The notes: generated by a model from the sequence alone, not told the origin. A stretch of 64,000 nt of DNA from Algihabitans albus (GCF_003572205.1 NZ_QXNY01000006.1:62001-126000), one strand, 5' to 3'. Positions 1 through 9,173 are shown, numbered from the stretch's first letter. Numbers and translations: made by a program.

Positions 1-1
1 G

Positions 2-595
2 GAGCGCCAGCTCTTCTTCATGGGTCTGAACCATATCTGCATGGATTGGGAGCCCTTCATGCTGCCCTACCGTGCGGGTCAGTTCTTCGTCGGTGCCACG
101 CTCTGGATGTATCCCGGGCCCAAGGGCGACCGGCAGAACGATCTCGGTCTCGGTCAGGTGAAGGCCTACGACGCCATCACCGGCGAGTTCAAATGGGAGG
201 TGATGGAGCGCTTCGCGGTCTGGGGCGGCACCATGGCGACCGCCGGCGGGCTGACCTTCTACGGCACGCTCGACGGCTTCATCAAGGCGCGCGACAGCGA
301 CACGGGCGATCTGCTCTGGAAGTATCGCCTGCCCTCGGGGGCCATCGGTCACCCGATGACCTACGAGCACGACGGCACGCAGTACATCGCCATCTACTAT
401 GGCGTGGGCGGTTGGCCGGGCGTCGGTCTGGTCTTCGATCTCCAGGATCCGACGGCGGGACTTGGGTCGGTCGGTGCCTTCAAGCGGCTGCAGGAGTACA
501 CCCAGATGGGTGGCGGTATCATGGTCTTCTCGCTCGACGGACGGAGCCCCTACTCCGATCCCAACGTTGGAGAGTACCAGCCGAACGAAGGGTAA
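2..595 (+). CDS. mxaF: PQQ-dependent methanol dehydrogenase large subunit, C-terminal part
   Basis: This is the last 197 codons of a gene that begins before the window. The protein is the catalytic alpha subunit of periplasmic methanol dehydrogenase, which oxidises methanol to formaldehyde with PQQ and passes electrons to cytochrome cL. Visible are the late blades of the eight-bladed propeller with their tryptophan-docking repeats ([24 protein letters not shown]) and the GVGGWPG segment, ending in the family's SLDG-PYxDPNVGEY tail. The Ca/lanthanide ligand region lies upstream of the window, so the metal cannot be read. I call MxaF rather than XoxF because mxaJ, mxaG and the small-subunit gene mxaI follow directly, and MxaI pairs only with MxaF. 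Confidence 0.95.
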   Translation, partial: ERQLFFMGLNHICMDWEPFMLPYRAGQFFVGATLWMYPGPKGDRQNDLGLGQVKAYDAITGEFKWEVMERFAVWGGTMATAGGLTFYGTLDGFIKARDSDTGDLLWKYRLPSGAIGHPMTYEHDGTQYIAIYYGVGGWPGVGLVFDLQDPTAGLGSVGAFKRLQEYTQMGGGIMVFSLDGRSPYSDPNVGEYQPNEG

Positions 596-616
596 GTGCC
601 CCTTCCCCGGTCCGCC

Positions 617-646
617 GGTTCCGTCGCGTCGCGGCGCGACGGAACC
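617..646 (+). promoter_or_regulatory. Perfect 12-bp hairpin between mxaF and mxaJ
   Basis: The arms GGTTCCGTCGCG (617-628) and CGCGACGGAACC (635-646) are exact reverse complements around a 6-nt loop, 21 nt after the mxaF stop. No U-tract follows, so it is not a classical terminator. It may act as a 3' stabiliser or partial attenuator that keeps mxaF mRNA more abundant than the accessory genes. That role is inferred. Confidence 0.7.
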
Positions 647-676
647 GCTCCTCCCAGCAGCGAGAGACATGATGCC

Positions 677-1561
677 ATGGGTATTTCCAAGGTTATGAGG
701 CGCGCGGGACTGGCCGCCGCGGCGCTTGTTGCCGCAGCTTCCGCGACGGCAGCCGGCACGACGCTCGAAGCGGCAGCCGATCCGGCGACGGATATGGAGG
801 CTGAAGGCTCCCTGCGGGTCTGTTCGTCGACGCAGGACGCTCCTTTTTCGGATGCCGACGCGACGGGGTTCGAGAACCGCATCGCCGGCATCGTCGCGGA
901 AGCGATGGGGCGCGAGCTCGAGCACGTCTGGATCGACAAGGCGGCGATCTATCTCGTGCGCGACGGTATCGATGACGGCAAATGCGACGTCGTGATGGGC
1001 GTGGATCAGAACGATCCCAGGCTGCTGACTTCGATCCCCTATTACCGTACGTCCTACGTCTTCGTCAGCCGCGAGGATCGCGGGTTCGACGGCGAGAAGT
1101 GGCAGGACGCCGATACCGCCGGTATCGAACGCTTCAGCTATCGGTTTCACTCACCGGCGGAAACGATCCTGAAGTACTCCGGAAAGTACGAGAACAATCT
1201 CGCCTACAGCCGCTCGTTGATCAACTTCAAGTCCCGGCGGAACCAATACATCAACGTGCCGGCCGAACGGGTCGTCGCCGAAGTGGTCGACGGCCATGCC
1301 GACGTGGCCATCGCCTTTGCCTCCGCCGTCGCCCGCTATGTGACGAAGGCCTCCACGCCACTGCGGATGCAGATAATCACAAACGACATCGAACGCCTCG
1401 ACGGCAAGATCATTCCCCTGACCTATGCCCAGTCGATCGGCGTGGCGAAGCGGGTGCCGGACCTCGTCGAGGAGATCAACGCGGCTCTTCAAGAGAGCGC
1501 TGCGGAGATCCGCGCCGTCTTGGAAGAAGAAGGCGTTCCCCTTCTGCCACTGGAGAGTTGA
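677..1561 (+). CDS. mxaJ: Methanol oxidation protein MxaJ, periplasmic binding-protein fold
   Basis: The 294-residue protein starts with an export signal (basic residues then an Ala-rich core, residues about 1-27). The mature part begins near [23 protein letters not shown], the typical N-terminal lobe of the MxaJ/XoxJ group of solute-binding-like proteins. MxaJ is needed for assembly or activation of methanol dehydrogenase in the periplasm; its exact step is debated. ATG 677 is chosen because it begins the signal peptide; the frame is open back to 596 but that part is not conserved-looking. The stop overlaps the start region of mxaG. Length is usual for MxaJ. Confidence 0.92.
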   Translation: MGISKVMRRAGLAAAALVAAASATAAGTTLEAAADPATDMEAEGSLRVCSSTQDAPFSDADATGFENRIAGIVAEAMGRELEHVWIDKAAIYLVRDGIDDGKCDVVMGVDQNDPRLLTSIPYYRTSYVFVSREDRGFDGEKWQDADTAGIERFSYRFHSPAETILKYSGKYENNLAYSRSLINFKSRRNQYINVPAERVVAEVVDGHADVAIAFASAVARYVTKASTPLRMQIITNDIERLDGKIIPLTYAQSIGVAKRVPDLVEEINAALQESAAEIRAVLEEEGVPLLPLES

Positions 1562-1562
1562 T

Positions 1563-2147
1563 GTGCGTGGAGTTCCATTGAGAGCCACTTCGACGAGCGG
1601 ATCCGTCCGCGTCGCCCGTTACGCCGGCGTCCTTGCGCTGGTGACCCTTGCCTGTGCCGGCGCTGCCATAGCGTCGCCTCAGTTCTTCCATGTGACCGAA
1701 GGCTACCCGCTGGACCTCTCCTACGCGATGGAGGAGGGCCAGGATACAGAGGCGGTGCAGACCTTCTTGGCCATCGGACAGAATATCTATAATGAGAACG
1801 AGCAGTTTCTCGGCTCGGCCGAGGAGGTTTTCGCCACCATGTGCTCCGCCTGCCACGGCCGCTACGCGGAGGGAAAGATCGGGCCGGGTCTCAATGACGA
1901 CTACTGGACCTATCCGCAGAACGAGGACGACGTCGGCCTCTTCTCGACGATCTACGGGGGCGCGCGCGGTCAGATGGGTCCGATGTGGGGTGCGCTCACG
2001 CTCGACGAGATGCTGCTCTCGATGGCCTGGATGCGGCATCTCTACACGGGTCCGCCCGAGACGGCGACCTGGCTGACGAACGAGCAGCGCGAGGCTTTCG
2101 AGCCTTTCGATTCCGAGGCCGAGAAGAAGGAGGGCGAGGGCTCCTGA
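1563..2147 (+). CDS. mxaG: Cytochrome cL, electron acceptor of methanol dehydrogenase
   Basis: The protein of about 194 residues is exported and c-type. A hydrophobic signal (about 20-37, ending AAIA) precedes the mature start. The haem motif CSACH lies at about 94-98, and the likely axial Met is in QMGPMWG (about 138-141). This cytochrome takes electrons from PQQ in MxaFI and hands them to a class I cytochrome c. The start is uncertain: GTG 1563 has GGAG 7 nt upstream inside the end of mxaJ, and TTG 1578 has its own GGAG 5 nt upstream. No in-frame ATG lies before the signal peptide. A 106-nt gap before mxaI contains a weak GCGGTC/GACCGC stem. Confidence 0.93.
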   Translation: MRGVPLRATSTSGSVRVARYAGVLALVTLACAGAAIASPQFFHVTEGYPLDLSYAMEEGQDTEAVQTFLAIGQNIYNENEQFLGSAEEVFATMCSACHGRYAEGKIGPGLNDDYWTYPQNEDDVGLFSTIYGGARGQMGPMWGALTLDEMLLSMAWMRHLYTGPPETATWLTNEQREAFEPFDSEAEKKEGEGS

Positions 2148-2253
2148 GCCCGCCTGTGGAGGACAATGCCGCGGCGCGGTCGGGATCTGCGGACCGCCCG
2201 CAAGCGAAACGGTAAACGGACAAACGAAAAACCGACCAACAGGAGGAAATGCC

Positions 2254-2550
2254 ATGAAACGGACTCTCGCGATCGCCGCCGGCCTTGCGGCGGGCCTCGC
2301 CTTCGGTGCCGGCGCCCTGGCTTACGACGGCACGAACTGTTCGGCACCCGGAAACTGCTGGGAGCCGAAGCCGGGCTACCCCGAGACGGTCGAGGGCACG
2401 AAGTACGATCCGCAGCATGATCCTGCGGAGCTCAGCAAGCAGGCCGAGTCGCTCGCTGCCATGGACGAGCGCAACGCCATGCGGGTGAAACACTTCAAGG
2501 AGACGGGCGAGTTCGTCTACGACGTCTCCAAAATTCCGGGCGCCAACTGA
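2254..2550 (+). CDS. mxaI: Methanol dehydrogenase small (beta) subunit
   Basis: The 98-residue precursor has a clear signal peptide (1-23, AGALA then YDGTNC). The mature chain has the hallmark YDGTNCSAPGNCWEPKPGYP, with the cysteine pair that forms the family disulfide. It continues in a long lysine/glutamate-rich helix that packs along MxaF in the alpha2beta2 enzyme. AGGAGG lies 8 nt before the ATG, the strongest ribosome binding site in the mxa region and consistent with high expression. Length and sequence are standard for MxaI. Its presence identifies the upstream enzyme as the calcium-type MxaFI. Confidence 0.97.
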   Translation: MKRTLAIAAGLAAGLAFGAGALAYDGTNCSAPGNCWEPKPGYPETVEGTKYDPQHDPAELSKQAESLAAMDERNAMRVKHFKETGEFVYDVSKIPGAN

Positions 2551-2617
2551 GGCCAGTGCTTCAACGCCGCGCGCGTCGCCGTCTTCGCGCGCGGCCACCC
2601 GGCTTCGGGAGCTGGCC

Positions 2618-3697
2618 GTGATCGAACCGACAGAAGAGCCCTCCTACATCGGTTCGGGGGTTGATAGGGTCCGAGGGCTCGACGTGTGGCGCGCATCGGC
2701 GCTTGCGGCCGAGGCGGCCATCGGACGTGCGATCATCGGCCAGCAGAGCGTGATTCGGCTGATCCTCACCGCCGTCTTCTGCCGCGGCCATGTGCTGCTC
2801 GAGGGGAATGTCGGCGTCGGCAAGACGACGCTGCTCCGCGCGGTGGCGCAGGCCGTCGGTGGACCCTTCACCCGGGTCGAAGGCACGGTCGACATGATGC
2901 CGAGCGACTTTCTCTATTCCGCCTTCATCGGCGAGGATGGGCGGCCGCGCGTCGAGCCTGGACCGGTGCTCGAGCATGGAGAGGACCTCTCGGTCTTCTT
3001 TTTCAACGAAATCAACCGTGCGCGTCCGCAGGTCCATTCGCTTTTGCTCCGCCTGATGGCCGAGCGCAGGGTCAATGCCTTCCAGGCCGAGCATCATTTT
3101 CCCCATCTTCAGGTCTTCGCCGACCGCAATCAGATCGAGCGCGACGAGACCTTCGAATTGCCGGCGGCCGCGCGCGACCGCTTCTTCATGGAAATCGCGG
3201 TTGCGGTGCCGACCGACCCCCGCGACCGTCGGGCGTTGGCCTTCGACACGCGCTACCACGATGTGGACGCGCTCGTCGCCGAGGTTCCGGCGAAGACACT
3301 GCCGTATCGGGAACTCGACGCGATTGCCCGGCGGATCCAGGAGGCGGTCGCCACCACAGAGGCGCTGGAGACCTATGTCTTCGCCCTTTGGGAGGCGCTG
3401 CGCGAGCCGGGGGCGGCGGGCATCGAGATCGAGGGGGTCGACATGGCCCGGCTGATCCGCGGCGGGGCGAGTCCACGCGGGATCTCGGCGCTCGTGCGGG
3501 CCGCGCGCTGCACTGCCTGGCTGGAAGGCCGGGACATGGTCCTTCCGGAGGACGTGCGCGCCGTCTTCATCCCCGTTATGGTTCATCGGACCTTCCTCTC
3601 TCCGGTCTACGAGAGCCGTCGGGAGGAGATTATGCCCGCGCTGGTCGACGCCGTCTTCGCACGCGTCCCGGCGCCTGCGACCGCGGATCCGAGATGA
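2618..3697 (+). CDS. mxaR: MoxR-family AAA+ ATPase MxaR
   Basis: This 359-residue MoxR-type AAA+ ATPase has Walker A GNVGVGKTT (about 63-71), Walker B FFFNEINRA (about 127-135) and the C-terminal lid with ISALVRAAR. MoxR ATPases work with VWA-domain partners to mature metalloenzymes; here the partners are MxaS, MxaC and MxaL, and the target is calcium insertion into methanol dehydrogenase. The start is GTG 2618 with GGGAG 6 nt upstream, 67 nt after mxaI. The stop overlaps the mxaS start as ATGA, indicating coupled translation. Confidence 0.93.
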   Translation: MIEPTEEPSYIGSGVDRVRGLDVWRASALAAEAAIGRAIIGQQSVIRLILTAVFCRGHVLLEGNVGVGKTTLLRAVAQAVGGPFTRVEGTVDMMPSDFLYSAFIGEDGRPRVEPGPVLEHGEDLSVFFFNEINRARPQVHSLLLRLMAERRVNAFQAEHHFPHLQVFADRNQIERDETFELPAAARDRFFMEIAVAVPTDPRDRRALAFDTRYHDVDALVAEVPAKTLPYRELDAIARRIQEAVATTEALETYVFALWEALREPGAAGIEIEGVDMARLIRGGASPRGISALVRAARCTAWLEGRDMVLPEDVRAVFIPVMVHRTFLSPVYESRREEIMPALVDAVFARVPAPATADPR

Positions 3698-4566
3698 CGA
3701 CCGCTGCCGAGTTTGCGCTGTTCGACGCCATCGCCTACCAACTGCGGGCGCGCTTCGCGGGGGGGCGGCCGGGCGCGCATCGCGGACGTCAACGCGGCGC
3801 CGGGGCGCGTTTCGCGGATACCGCGCCGCTGCTCACCCACCCCGATCCGCGTCGAATCGACCTTCGCCGCTCGCTCCGCGATCCCTTCGGCACGATTCAC
3901 GTGCGCCGCTTCGAGGTGCCGGCGGCCGTGACGGTCCATGCCTTGATGGACTTCTCGGCATCGCTCGCCGTCGCGGGGGCCGGCGACCGTTGGGCGCTCG
4001 CCGCTTTGCTCGGCGGTGCGGTCGCGCAAGGGGCGGTAAGGACGGGCGACCGCTTCGCGCTGGCTGCCGCGCGGGGGGGCGACCTGCCCCCGCTGCTCCG
4101 GCCGCCTCTGCGCTATTCCGGGCTGGGCGTCGAAACCCGTGCGTTGCTCGATACCTTGGAGCCCTCGGGTCAGGGCATCGAGACGCTCACCGAGTTGGCC
4201 GCAGAAATCCCGGCCCGGCGGACGCTGACCTTCCTCATTTCCGATTTCGAGATGCCGCCGGAGATGCTCTCGCGACTGCTCACGCTGCTTGACGGCCATG
4301 CGCTCTGGCCGATCTGGCTCCGCGACAGCGGCCTCGACGACGTGAGCGGGCGCTTCGGTCTCTGCGACATCCTCGATCCGGAGACGGGCGCCGCACGAAC
4401 CTTGTTGATGCGCCCGGGTTATGCGCGCGCCTACGCCCGCAGGCGGGCCGAGTGCCGCGCCGCAACCGCCGAGGTCTTCGCCGCCTTCGGCCGGCGTCCG
4501 ATCGAAGTCGTCGATCGGATCGATACCGAGGCCTTCGTTGCGGCCTTGGCGACGGAGCCCGCATGA
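3694..4566 (+). CDS. mxaS: MxaS, DUF58-type methanol dehydrogenase maturation protein
   Basis: The 290-residue soluble protein has no signal peptide. It contains the DUF58 pattern: an N-terminal segment with RRIDLRRSLRDPFGTIHVRRFE, then a VWA-like fold whose first strand is VTVHALMDFSASLAVAG (about 80-96), and a later FLISDFEMPPE strand. DUF58 proteins typically pair with MoxR ATPases, and mxaR is immediately upstream. The role in calcium insertion into MxaFI is known from the family in methylotrophs. ATG 3694 overlaps the mxaR stop, and the mxaS stop overlaps the mxaA start. An Arg/Gly-rich stretch near residues 22-37 is unusually polar. Confidence 0.88.
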   Translation: MTTAAEFALFDAIAYQLRARFAGGRPGAHRGRQRGAGARFADTAPLLTHPDPRRIDLRRSLRDPFGTIHVRRFEVPAAVTVHALMDFSASLAVAGAGDRWALAALLGGAVAQGAVRTGDRFALAAARGGDLPPLLRPPLRYSGLGVETRALLDTLEPSGQGIETLTELAAEIPARRTLTFLISDFEMPPEMLSRLLTLLDGHALWPIWLRDSGLDDVSGRFGLCDILDPETGAARTLLMRPGYARAYARRRAECRAATAEVFAAFGRRPIEVVDRIDTEAFVAALATEPA

Positions 4567-5483
4567 GGCTCGCAACCACGCTCCTTCTCGCGACTCTTGC
4601 GCTGCCTGCGGAGGCGGTCGCCGAAACGACACTCGACGTCGCGCCTCCGCGCGAACACGCTTACTGGATCGGCGACCGGCTGACCCATCGCATCTTTCTC
4701 ACTTTGCCGGAAGGTCACGCGCTCGACCGCTCCACTCTGCCACGGCCGCGATCCGTGACCTACTGGCTCGATCTGCGCGAGGTCGCGGTCGCGTCGGTCG
4801 AAAGGGCGGGCGGGCGGGCGCTGGAGATTACGACGCTCTACCAGACTTTCTACGCCCCGCTCGAGCCGAAGCGGTTGGAGGTGCCGGCCTATCTGCTCCG
4901 CGTGAATGGTCCGGAGGGCGCGCGCGACCTCGAGGTGCCGGCCTGGAGTTTCTTCACCTCGCCGATCCGGCCCATCCTCGCGCCGACCACACCCGATCAG
5001 TTGCTGCCCGACGACGGCTATGTGGGCATCGTCGCCCAACGCGAAGAGATTGCCACGGCCGTCTCGGCTCTGCTCGCTCTCTTCGGGGCCATCGGCTTGA
5101 CCTGGCATCAAGCCTGGCCACCCTTCCACCGCCGCTCCGCCCGCCCCTTGGCCGTGGCGCAGCGTCAGGTCCGGCGCCTCGCGCGCGTGTCGGGAGAGGT
5201 GCCTTTGCGCCCCATGTGCCTCGCCGTCCATCGCGGGCTCGACGGCACGTTCAGGCGCCCGCTTCTCGGCGCCGATCTGGACGTCTTTCTCACCGGGCGA
5301 CCGGAATTTGCGCCCTTGCGCGAGCAGCTTCAGCGGTTCTTCCAGCTATCGGCGGTTCTCTTCTTCGCCGCTACGGACGCCCGGCGCCAGGCCGACCCCG
5401 CGATCGCGGTCCCCGAGACGGCCCTTCCCGAGATCGCCGGTCTCGCGGACCGGCTCGCGGCCATCGAGCGAGGGCGCGGCTGA
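4563..5483 (+). CDS. mxaA: MxaA, methanol dehydrogenase calcium-insertion protein
   Basis: The 306-residue protein begins with a signal peptide or anchor (1-22, LLLATLALPAEAVA). A periplasmic beta-rich domain follows, then one membrane segment near 162-180 (AVSALLALFGAIGLTW), and a cytoplasmic C-terminal region. Genetics in methylotrophs place MxaA with MxaK and MxaL in inserting Ca2+ into MxaF. The gene sits between mxaS and mxaC with ATGA-type overlaps at both ends. No catalytic motif is visible. Assignment rests on position, topology and length. Confidence 0.87.
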   Translation: MRLATTLLLATLALPAEAVAETTLDVAPPREHAYWIGDRLTHRIFLTLPEGHALDRSTLPRPRSVTYWLDLREVAVASVERAGGRALEITTLYQTFYAPLEPKRLEVPAYLLRVNGPEGARDLEVPAWSFFTSPIRPILAPTTPDQLLPDDGYVGIVAQREEIATAVSALLALFGAIGLTWHQAWPPFHRRSARPLAVAQRQVRRLARVSGEVPLRPMCLAVHRGLDGTFRRPLLGADLDVFLTGRPEFAPLREQLQRFFQLSAVLFFAATDARRQADPAIAVPETALPEIAGLADRLAAIERGRG

Positions 5484-6508
5484 TGCTGGCTTTCGACCGT
5501 CCCTGGCTGCTCGCGCTCGCGCTCTGTGCCGCGCTCCCCTTCGTCGTGCGGATGCTGCGCCGGTCCGGCCATCCGCGGCTCGATGCCGCGCCTGCGGACC
5601 CGCTGTCCTTGGCCGTCGACGGGGCTTTGCGGCTGGCGGGCGCGACGGCGATCTTCGCCCTGGTGCTCGGTCTAGCGGGCCTGCATCTCGCTGGCGGCCT
5701 GGCCGAGCGCACGGGGCAGGGGGCACATCTGGTTCTCTTGATCGATCGCTCGGGGAGCATGGACAACACCTTCGCGAACCGCCGCCCCGACAGCGCGCAG
5801 GAATCCAAGGCCGCCGCTGCGCGTCGGCTGCTACTCGATTTTCTGGAGAGCCGGCCGCACGATCGTATCGGTGTCGCCGCCTTCTCGACCTCTCCGATGT
5901 TGTTCCTGCCGATGACGAACCGGCGCGAGGCGGTTCGCGGCGCGGTATCCGGCATCGACGAGCCGGGACTCTCTCAGACCGATGTCGGACGCGGGCTGGC
6001 GATGGCCTTCTCGCTGTTCGGCGAGGACTCCGGCGGTGCCTCGCGCGCGCTCCTGCTCGTCTCGGACGGCGCCGGCGTGATCGCGCGCGACGTCCAGCGG
6101 TTCTTGCAGGCCGAGGCTACGCAGAAGGCGGCCAACCTCTATTGGCTGTATCTGCGCAGCGAAGGCTCCAAGGGGATCTTCGAGCCGCCGGCGGCGGACG
6201 AGATCGACAGTCCTCAGCTCCGTCCGGAGCGCCACCTGCACCTTTTCCTGCAGCGTCTCGGCGTTCCCTACCGTGCCTTCGAAGCGGAGAATCCGGAGGC
6301 CGTGGCCGAGGCCATCGAGGAGATCAGCAGCCTCGAACGCCGCCCGCTGATCTATCGTGAACGGGTGCCGCGTCGCGACCTGTCCGGCTTGGCCTATGGC
6401 GCGGCTGCCGCCTGTCTTGCCCTGTTGGCACTTGCCCGCTTGCTCGAGCGCCCCTTGGCCGCGCGGCAGTCGCGACCGCTGATCGCCGAGCCTGGAGGCA
6501 AGCGGTGA
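5483..6508 (+). CDS. mxaC: MxaC, membrane-anchored VWA-domain protein
   Basis: The 341-residue protein has two N-terminal membrane helices (about 6-23 and 50-70). A von Willebrand A domain with an intact MIDAS D-x-S-x-S (DRSGS, 88-92) follows, then a C-terminal membrane helix near 296-315. The layout is that of BatA-like proteins encoded beside MoxR ATPases. The VWA domain should face the periplasm. In the mxa operon it is linked to maturation of methanol dehydrogenase. The stop overlaps the GTG start of mxaK. Confidence 0.9.
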   Translation: MLAFDRPWLLALALCAALPFVVRMLRRSGHPRLDAAPADPLSLAVDGALRLAGATAIFALVLGLAGLHLAGGLAERTGQGAHLVLLIDRSGSMDNTFANRRPDSAQESKAAAARRLLLDFLESRPHDRIGVAAFSTSPMLFLPMTNRREAVRGAVSGIDEPGLSQTDVGRGLAMAFSLFGEDSGGASRALLLVSDGAGVIARDVQRFLQAEATQKAANLYWLYLRSEGSKGIFEPPAADEIDSPQLRPERHLHLFLQRLGVPYRAFEAENPEAVAEAIEEISSLERRPLIYRERVPRRDLSGLAYGAAAACLALLALARLLERPLAARQSRPLIAEPGGKR

Positions 6509-7113
6509 GGGGGGTGGACCGGCTGGCCTCCAGGTTCGGCATATGGCTGTGGAACGGCCGCCGCCGGCTCGGACTCTACCTCTGGTCCGGTCTGCTCGTC
6601 GCCGGGCTGGTCGGCCTGGCGGTCAACGGCGTCGCGTTGATCGCGGCCAAACTCGCCGACGCCGACATCCGCGCCCTCGCCACCGGGCGGGATGTCGCGG
6701 TCGAGCCGGACGCCGCGCCTGCGTTGCTCCATGCCCGCACTCTCCATCTGCTCTCGCGGGACCGGATCACGGAGGCAGAGGTTCTCGGTGTCCGGCTCGT
6801 CCGCGCCGGCGTTCCGGAACTCGAAGCCGGCTATCGCCTCACTCTCGGCAATGCGCGTCTGCGGCGCGCCTTCACGCTGATCGAGACGGCGCGTCTCAAC
6901 GAGGCGATTCCCGAGGTCGCCCTCGCCAAGGTGGCCTATCGTGCGGCGCTCGCCGCCGATCCGGGCCGCTACGACGCCAAAGTCAATCTCGACATCTCCA
7001 TGCGGCTCGTACGCGATCTGCCGCGGGGCGACGGGGACGAGACCGGCGACCCAGAGGCCCGACCCCGCAGGGTCTGGACCGATCTGCCGGGATTGCCGCG
7101 GGGTGGACCGTGA
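6505..7113 (+). CDS. mxaK: MxaK, methanol dehydrogenase maturation protein
   Basis: The 202-residue protein has one N-terminal membrane anchor (about 22-44, LYLWSGLLVAGLVGLAVNGVAL). A largely helical soluble part follows with TPR-like spacing (residues about 70-165) and a short acidic/proline-rich tail. Its start is GTG 6505 with GGAGG 6 nt upstream. It lies between the two VWA genes mxaC and mxaL and overlaps both. MxaK is genetically required for active, calcium-loaded MxaFI. Sequence conservation in this family is low, so the call leans on position and topology. Confidence 0.87.
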   Translation: MRGVDRLASRFGIWLWNGRRRLGLYLWSGLLVAGLVGLAVNGVALIAAKLADADIRALATGRDVAVEPDAAPALLHARTLHLLSRDRITEAEVLGVRLVRAGVPELEAGYRLTLGNARLRRAFTLIETARLNEAIPEVALAKVAYRAALAADPGRYDAKVNLDISMRLVRDLPRGDGDETGDPEARPRRVWTDLPGLPRGGP

Positions 7114-8108
7114 CCTACCGCCGGCCCGACGCCGTCTTTCTGGTCCTTGCCGCCGCCTGCCTACTGGCGACGCTCGCCGCCTTCGAACCGCGCCTGACCC
7201 GTGAACGTGCCTTGCGCGACGTACTTTTCGTCGTCGATGTGACGCAGAGCATGAACGCGCGCGACATGACCGTGGGCGGCCGCCCCGCAAGCCGGCTCGA
7301 CCACGTCAAGGACGTCCTCCCGAAACTGCTTTCGACGCTGCCCTGCGGTTCGCGCGCGGGCCTTGCGATCTTCGCCGAACGGCGCAGCCTGACCTTTATC
7401 GAGCCGATCGAGATCTGCGAGAACTATGCGCCGCTGACCGAGGCGATCTCCACGCTCACCTGGCGCATGGCCTGGGAGGGCGATAGCTTCGTCGTGCAGG
7501 CCCTGCACCATGCCCTGGCGCGTGCGGTGAACCTCGGCGTCGATCTCGTCTTTCTGACCGACGGGCATGAAGCGCCACCGCTCCCCCGGTCGGGGATTCC
7601 CGGCTACGCCGGAGATCCGAACGACGTCGGCGGACTGATTCTCGGTGTCGGAGGGACGACGCCCGTGCCGATCCCCAGATACGACGACACGGGCCGCGAA
7701 ACCGGAGTCTTCGAGCAGGACGACGTTCAGCAGTATCCGCGGCGCGGCAGCTTGCCGTCCGCCGACGCCGCGACCCGTCCCGGATATCATCCGAGCAGCG
7801 ATCTCGACGGAGAGACCGATCTGGCGCGAAGGGAACATCTCAGCGCACTCCAGGCCGCCTACCTTCAGGCACTCGCGGCGTCGGTCGGGCTTGCCTACTT
7901 CGATGCGGAACTGGGCGGCGAAGCTTTTCTGGCCGCGCTTTCGCGCCACACGGAACCGCGCCGCATCTTGGCGCCTATGGGAGTCGCCTGGGCGCCAGCC
8001 GCAGCGGCCCTCGCTCTCGCCCTCTTCTCCTACGCGCTCTCGGCGCTTCGCCGTCACCGTTGGCGGCGCCCGTCCTCCCCGACCGAAGCAACAGGAAGAC
8101 CTCGATGA
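7110..8108 (+). CDS. mxaL: MxaL, VWA-domain maturation protein
   Basis: The 332-residue protein starts at GTG 7110, overlapping mxaK. It has an N-terminal membrane helix (about 8-24), a VWA domain whose metal site reads D-V-T-Q-S (43-47, a Thr variant of D-x-S-x-S), a FLTDGHEAPP strand, and a C-terminal helix near 292-312. It is the second VWA partner of MxaR and belongs to the MxaA/K/L group tied to calcium insertion. It overlaps mxaD by an ATGA. Confidence 0.9.
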   Translation: MTYRRPDAVFLVLAAACLLATLAAFEPRLTRERALRDVLFVVDVTQSMNARDMTVGGRPASRLDHVKDVLPKLLSTLPCGSRAGLAIFAERRSLTFIEPIEICENYAPLTEAISTLTWRMAWEGDSFVVQALHHALARAVNLGVDLVFLTDGHEAPPLPRSGIPGYAGDPNDVGGLILGVGGTTPVPIPRYDDTGRETGVFEQDDVQQYPRRGSLPSADAATRPGYHPSSDLDGETDLARREHLSALQAAYLQALAASVGLAYFDAELGGEAFLAALSRHTEPRRILAPMGVAWAPAAAALALALFSYALSALRRHRWRRPSSPTEATGRPR

Positions 8109-8635
8109 GACTTGTCCTCAGCCTCGCCACGCTTTGCTCCCTCGCTTTCTTCATGTCCTCGGCCTGGGCACATGGTCCGACGCCGCAGCGGCTGACGCTA
8201 CAGGCCGATCTCGCCGCTGCACCGGAAGAGGTCTGGGCCGTCGTTGGCGATTTCTCCTCCGTGGCGATCTGGCATCCCCGGATCGCCGAGTCTCCGCTCG
8301 ACGGCGATCGCGAGAGAGGCGCTCAACGGACGCTGGTTTTCGAGGGCGGCGGCCAAGTCGTCGAGGGGATCGACGACATCAACGAGACCGAGATGAGCTA
8401 CGCCTACCGCCTGAAGCGGGAGGATATCGAGGTTTTCCCGGCGAGTTTCTACAGCAACACCATCAGTGTCGCGCCCAACGGAGACGGATCTCGCGTCACC
8501 TGGCGCGCCAACTTCTTTCGGGCCGATACCGGCAACTACCCCAGCGAAGCGCAAAACGACGAGGCCGCCGTTACCGCGATGAAGACTTTCATCGAGGCCG
8601 GTCTCGAGGGACTTGAGGCCTATCTGGACAGATAG
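8105..8635 (+). CDS. mxaD: MxaD, exported SRPBCC-fold protein
   Basis: The 176-residue precursor has a signal peptide (1-21, LAFFMSSAWA). The mature domain is SRPBCC/polyketide-cyclase-like, with the start APEEVWAVVGDFSSVAIWHP and a final helix FIEAGLEGLEAYLDR. In methylotrophs MxaD is periplasmic and aids interaction of methanol dehydrogenase with cytochrome cL. This is the last gene of the mxa operon; the next gene converges on it after 31 nt. No strong terminator is visible in that short gap, only a small TCGCC/GGCGA stem. Confidence 0.92.
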   Translation: MRLVLSLATLCSLAFFMSSAWAHGPTPQRLTLQADLAAAPEEVWAVVGDFSSVAIWHPRIAESPLDGDRERGAQRTLVFEGGGQVVEGIDDINETEMSYAYRLKREDIEVFPASFYSNTISVAPNGDGSRVTWRANFFRADTGNYPSEAQNDEAAVTAMKTFIEAGLEGLEAYLDR

Positions 8636-8666
8636 CGTCGCCACCAGGGCGATGGGGTGGAGCCGG

Positions 8667-9173
8667 CTACTTCACCTTCATGGGAATCCCGGCCACGGCC
8701 AGGTACACCTCCTGCGAGACTTCGGCCACCGACTGGTTCAACAGCCCGGCTGCGTCGCGGAAGGCGCGGCCCAAGGCGTTCTCCGGCACGATGCCGGCGC
8801 CGACCTCGTTGGTTACCAGAATCACCGGCGCCTCCTGACGGCCAAGGGTGTCGGTCAGGAGGCGCGCGGCGGCCTGCCAGTCCTGTTCGGATAGCATGAT
8901 GTTGGTCAGCCAGAGCGTCAGGCAGTCCACCAGCCGCGGGCCGGCTCCGTCGGTGGCTCGAAGTGCCGCGGCCAGGTCGAGGGGGGCGTTGCGGGTGGTC
9001 CACTCCGGACCGCGGCGGGCCCGATGCGCGGCGATCCGCTCCGCCATCTCCCGGTCGTGGGCCTCGGCAGTGGCAATGTAGATCGGGTGCGGTCCCAGGC
9101 CGAGCGCCAGCCGCTCCGCGATGGCGCTCTTCCCCGACCGTGCACCGCCGGTTACGAGTATCGACTTTCCCAT
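8667..9173 (-). CDS. cobP: Adenosylcobinamide kinase / cobinamide-phosphate guanylyltransferase
   Basis: The 168-residue CobP/CobU phosphorylates adenosylcobinamide and then adds GMP to give AdoCbi-GDP in the nucleotide-loop assembly stage. The P-loop GGARSGKS is at about 9-16. The following YIATAEAHDREMAERIAAHR segment carries the histidine guanylylation site region, and the family GAGIVPENALGRAFRD motif is near 126-141. ATG 9173 starts just before the P-loop, as usual. It is divergent from cobD across 179 nt in which I see no riboswitch. Confidence 0.93.
   Translation of the reverse strand: MGKSILVTGGARSGKSAIAERLALGLGPHPIYIATAEAHDREMAERIAAHRARRGPEWTTRNAPLDLAAALRATDGAGPRLVDCLTLWLTNIMLSEQDWQAAARLLTDTLGRQEAPVILVTNEVGAGIVPENALGRAFRDAAGLLNQSVAEVSQEVYLAVAGIPMKVK

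Noticed and set aside
2-595. XoxF (lanthanide-type) identity for the first gene
   Set aside because: The mxaI small-subunit gene and full mxaR-D maturation set follow, which go with MxaF; the decisive Asp residue is outside the window.
2686-3693. Upstream extension of the mxaS frame through mxaR
   Set aside because: The translated extension is Arg-rich and matches no family; mxaR is clear in another frame and mxaS begins at ATG 3694.
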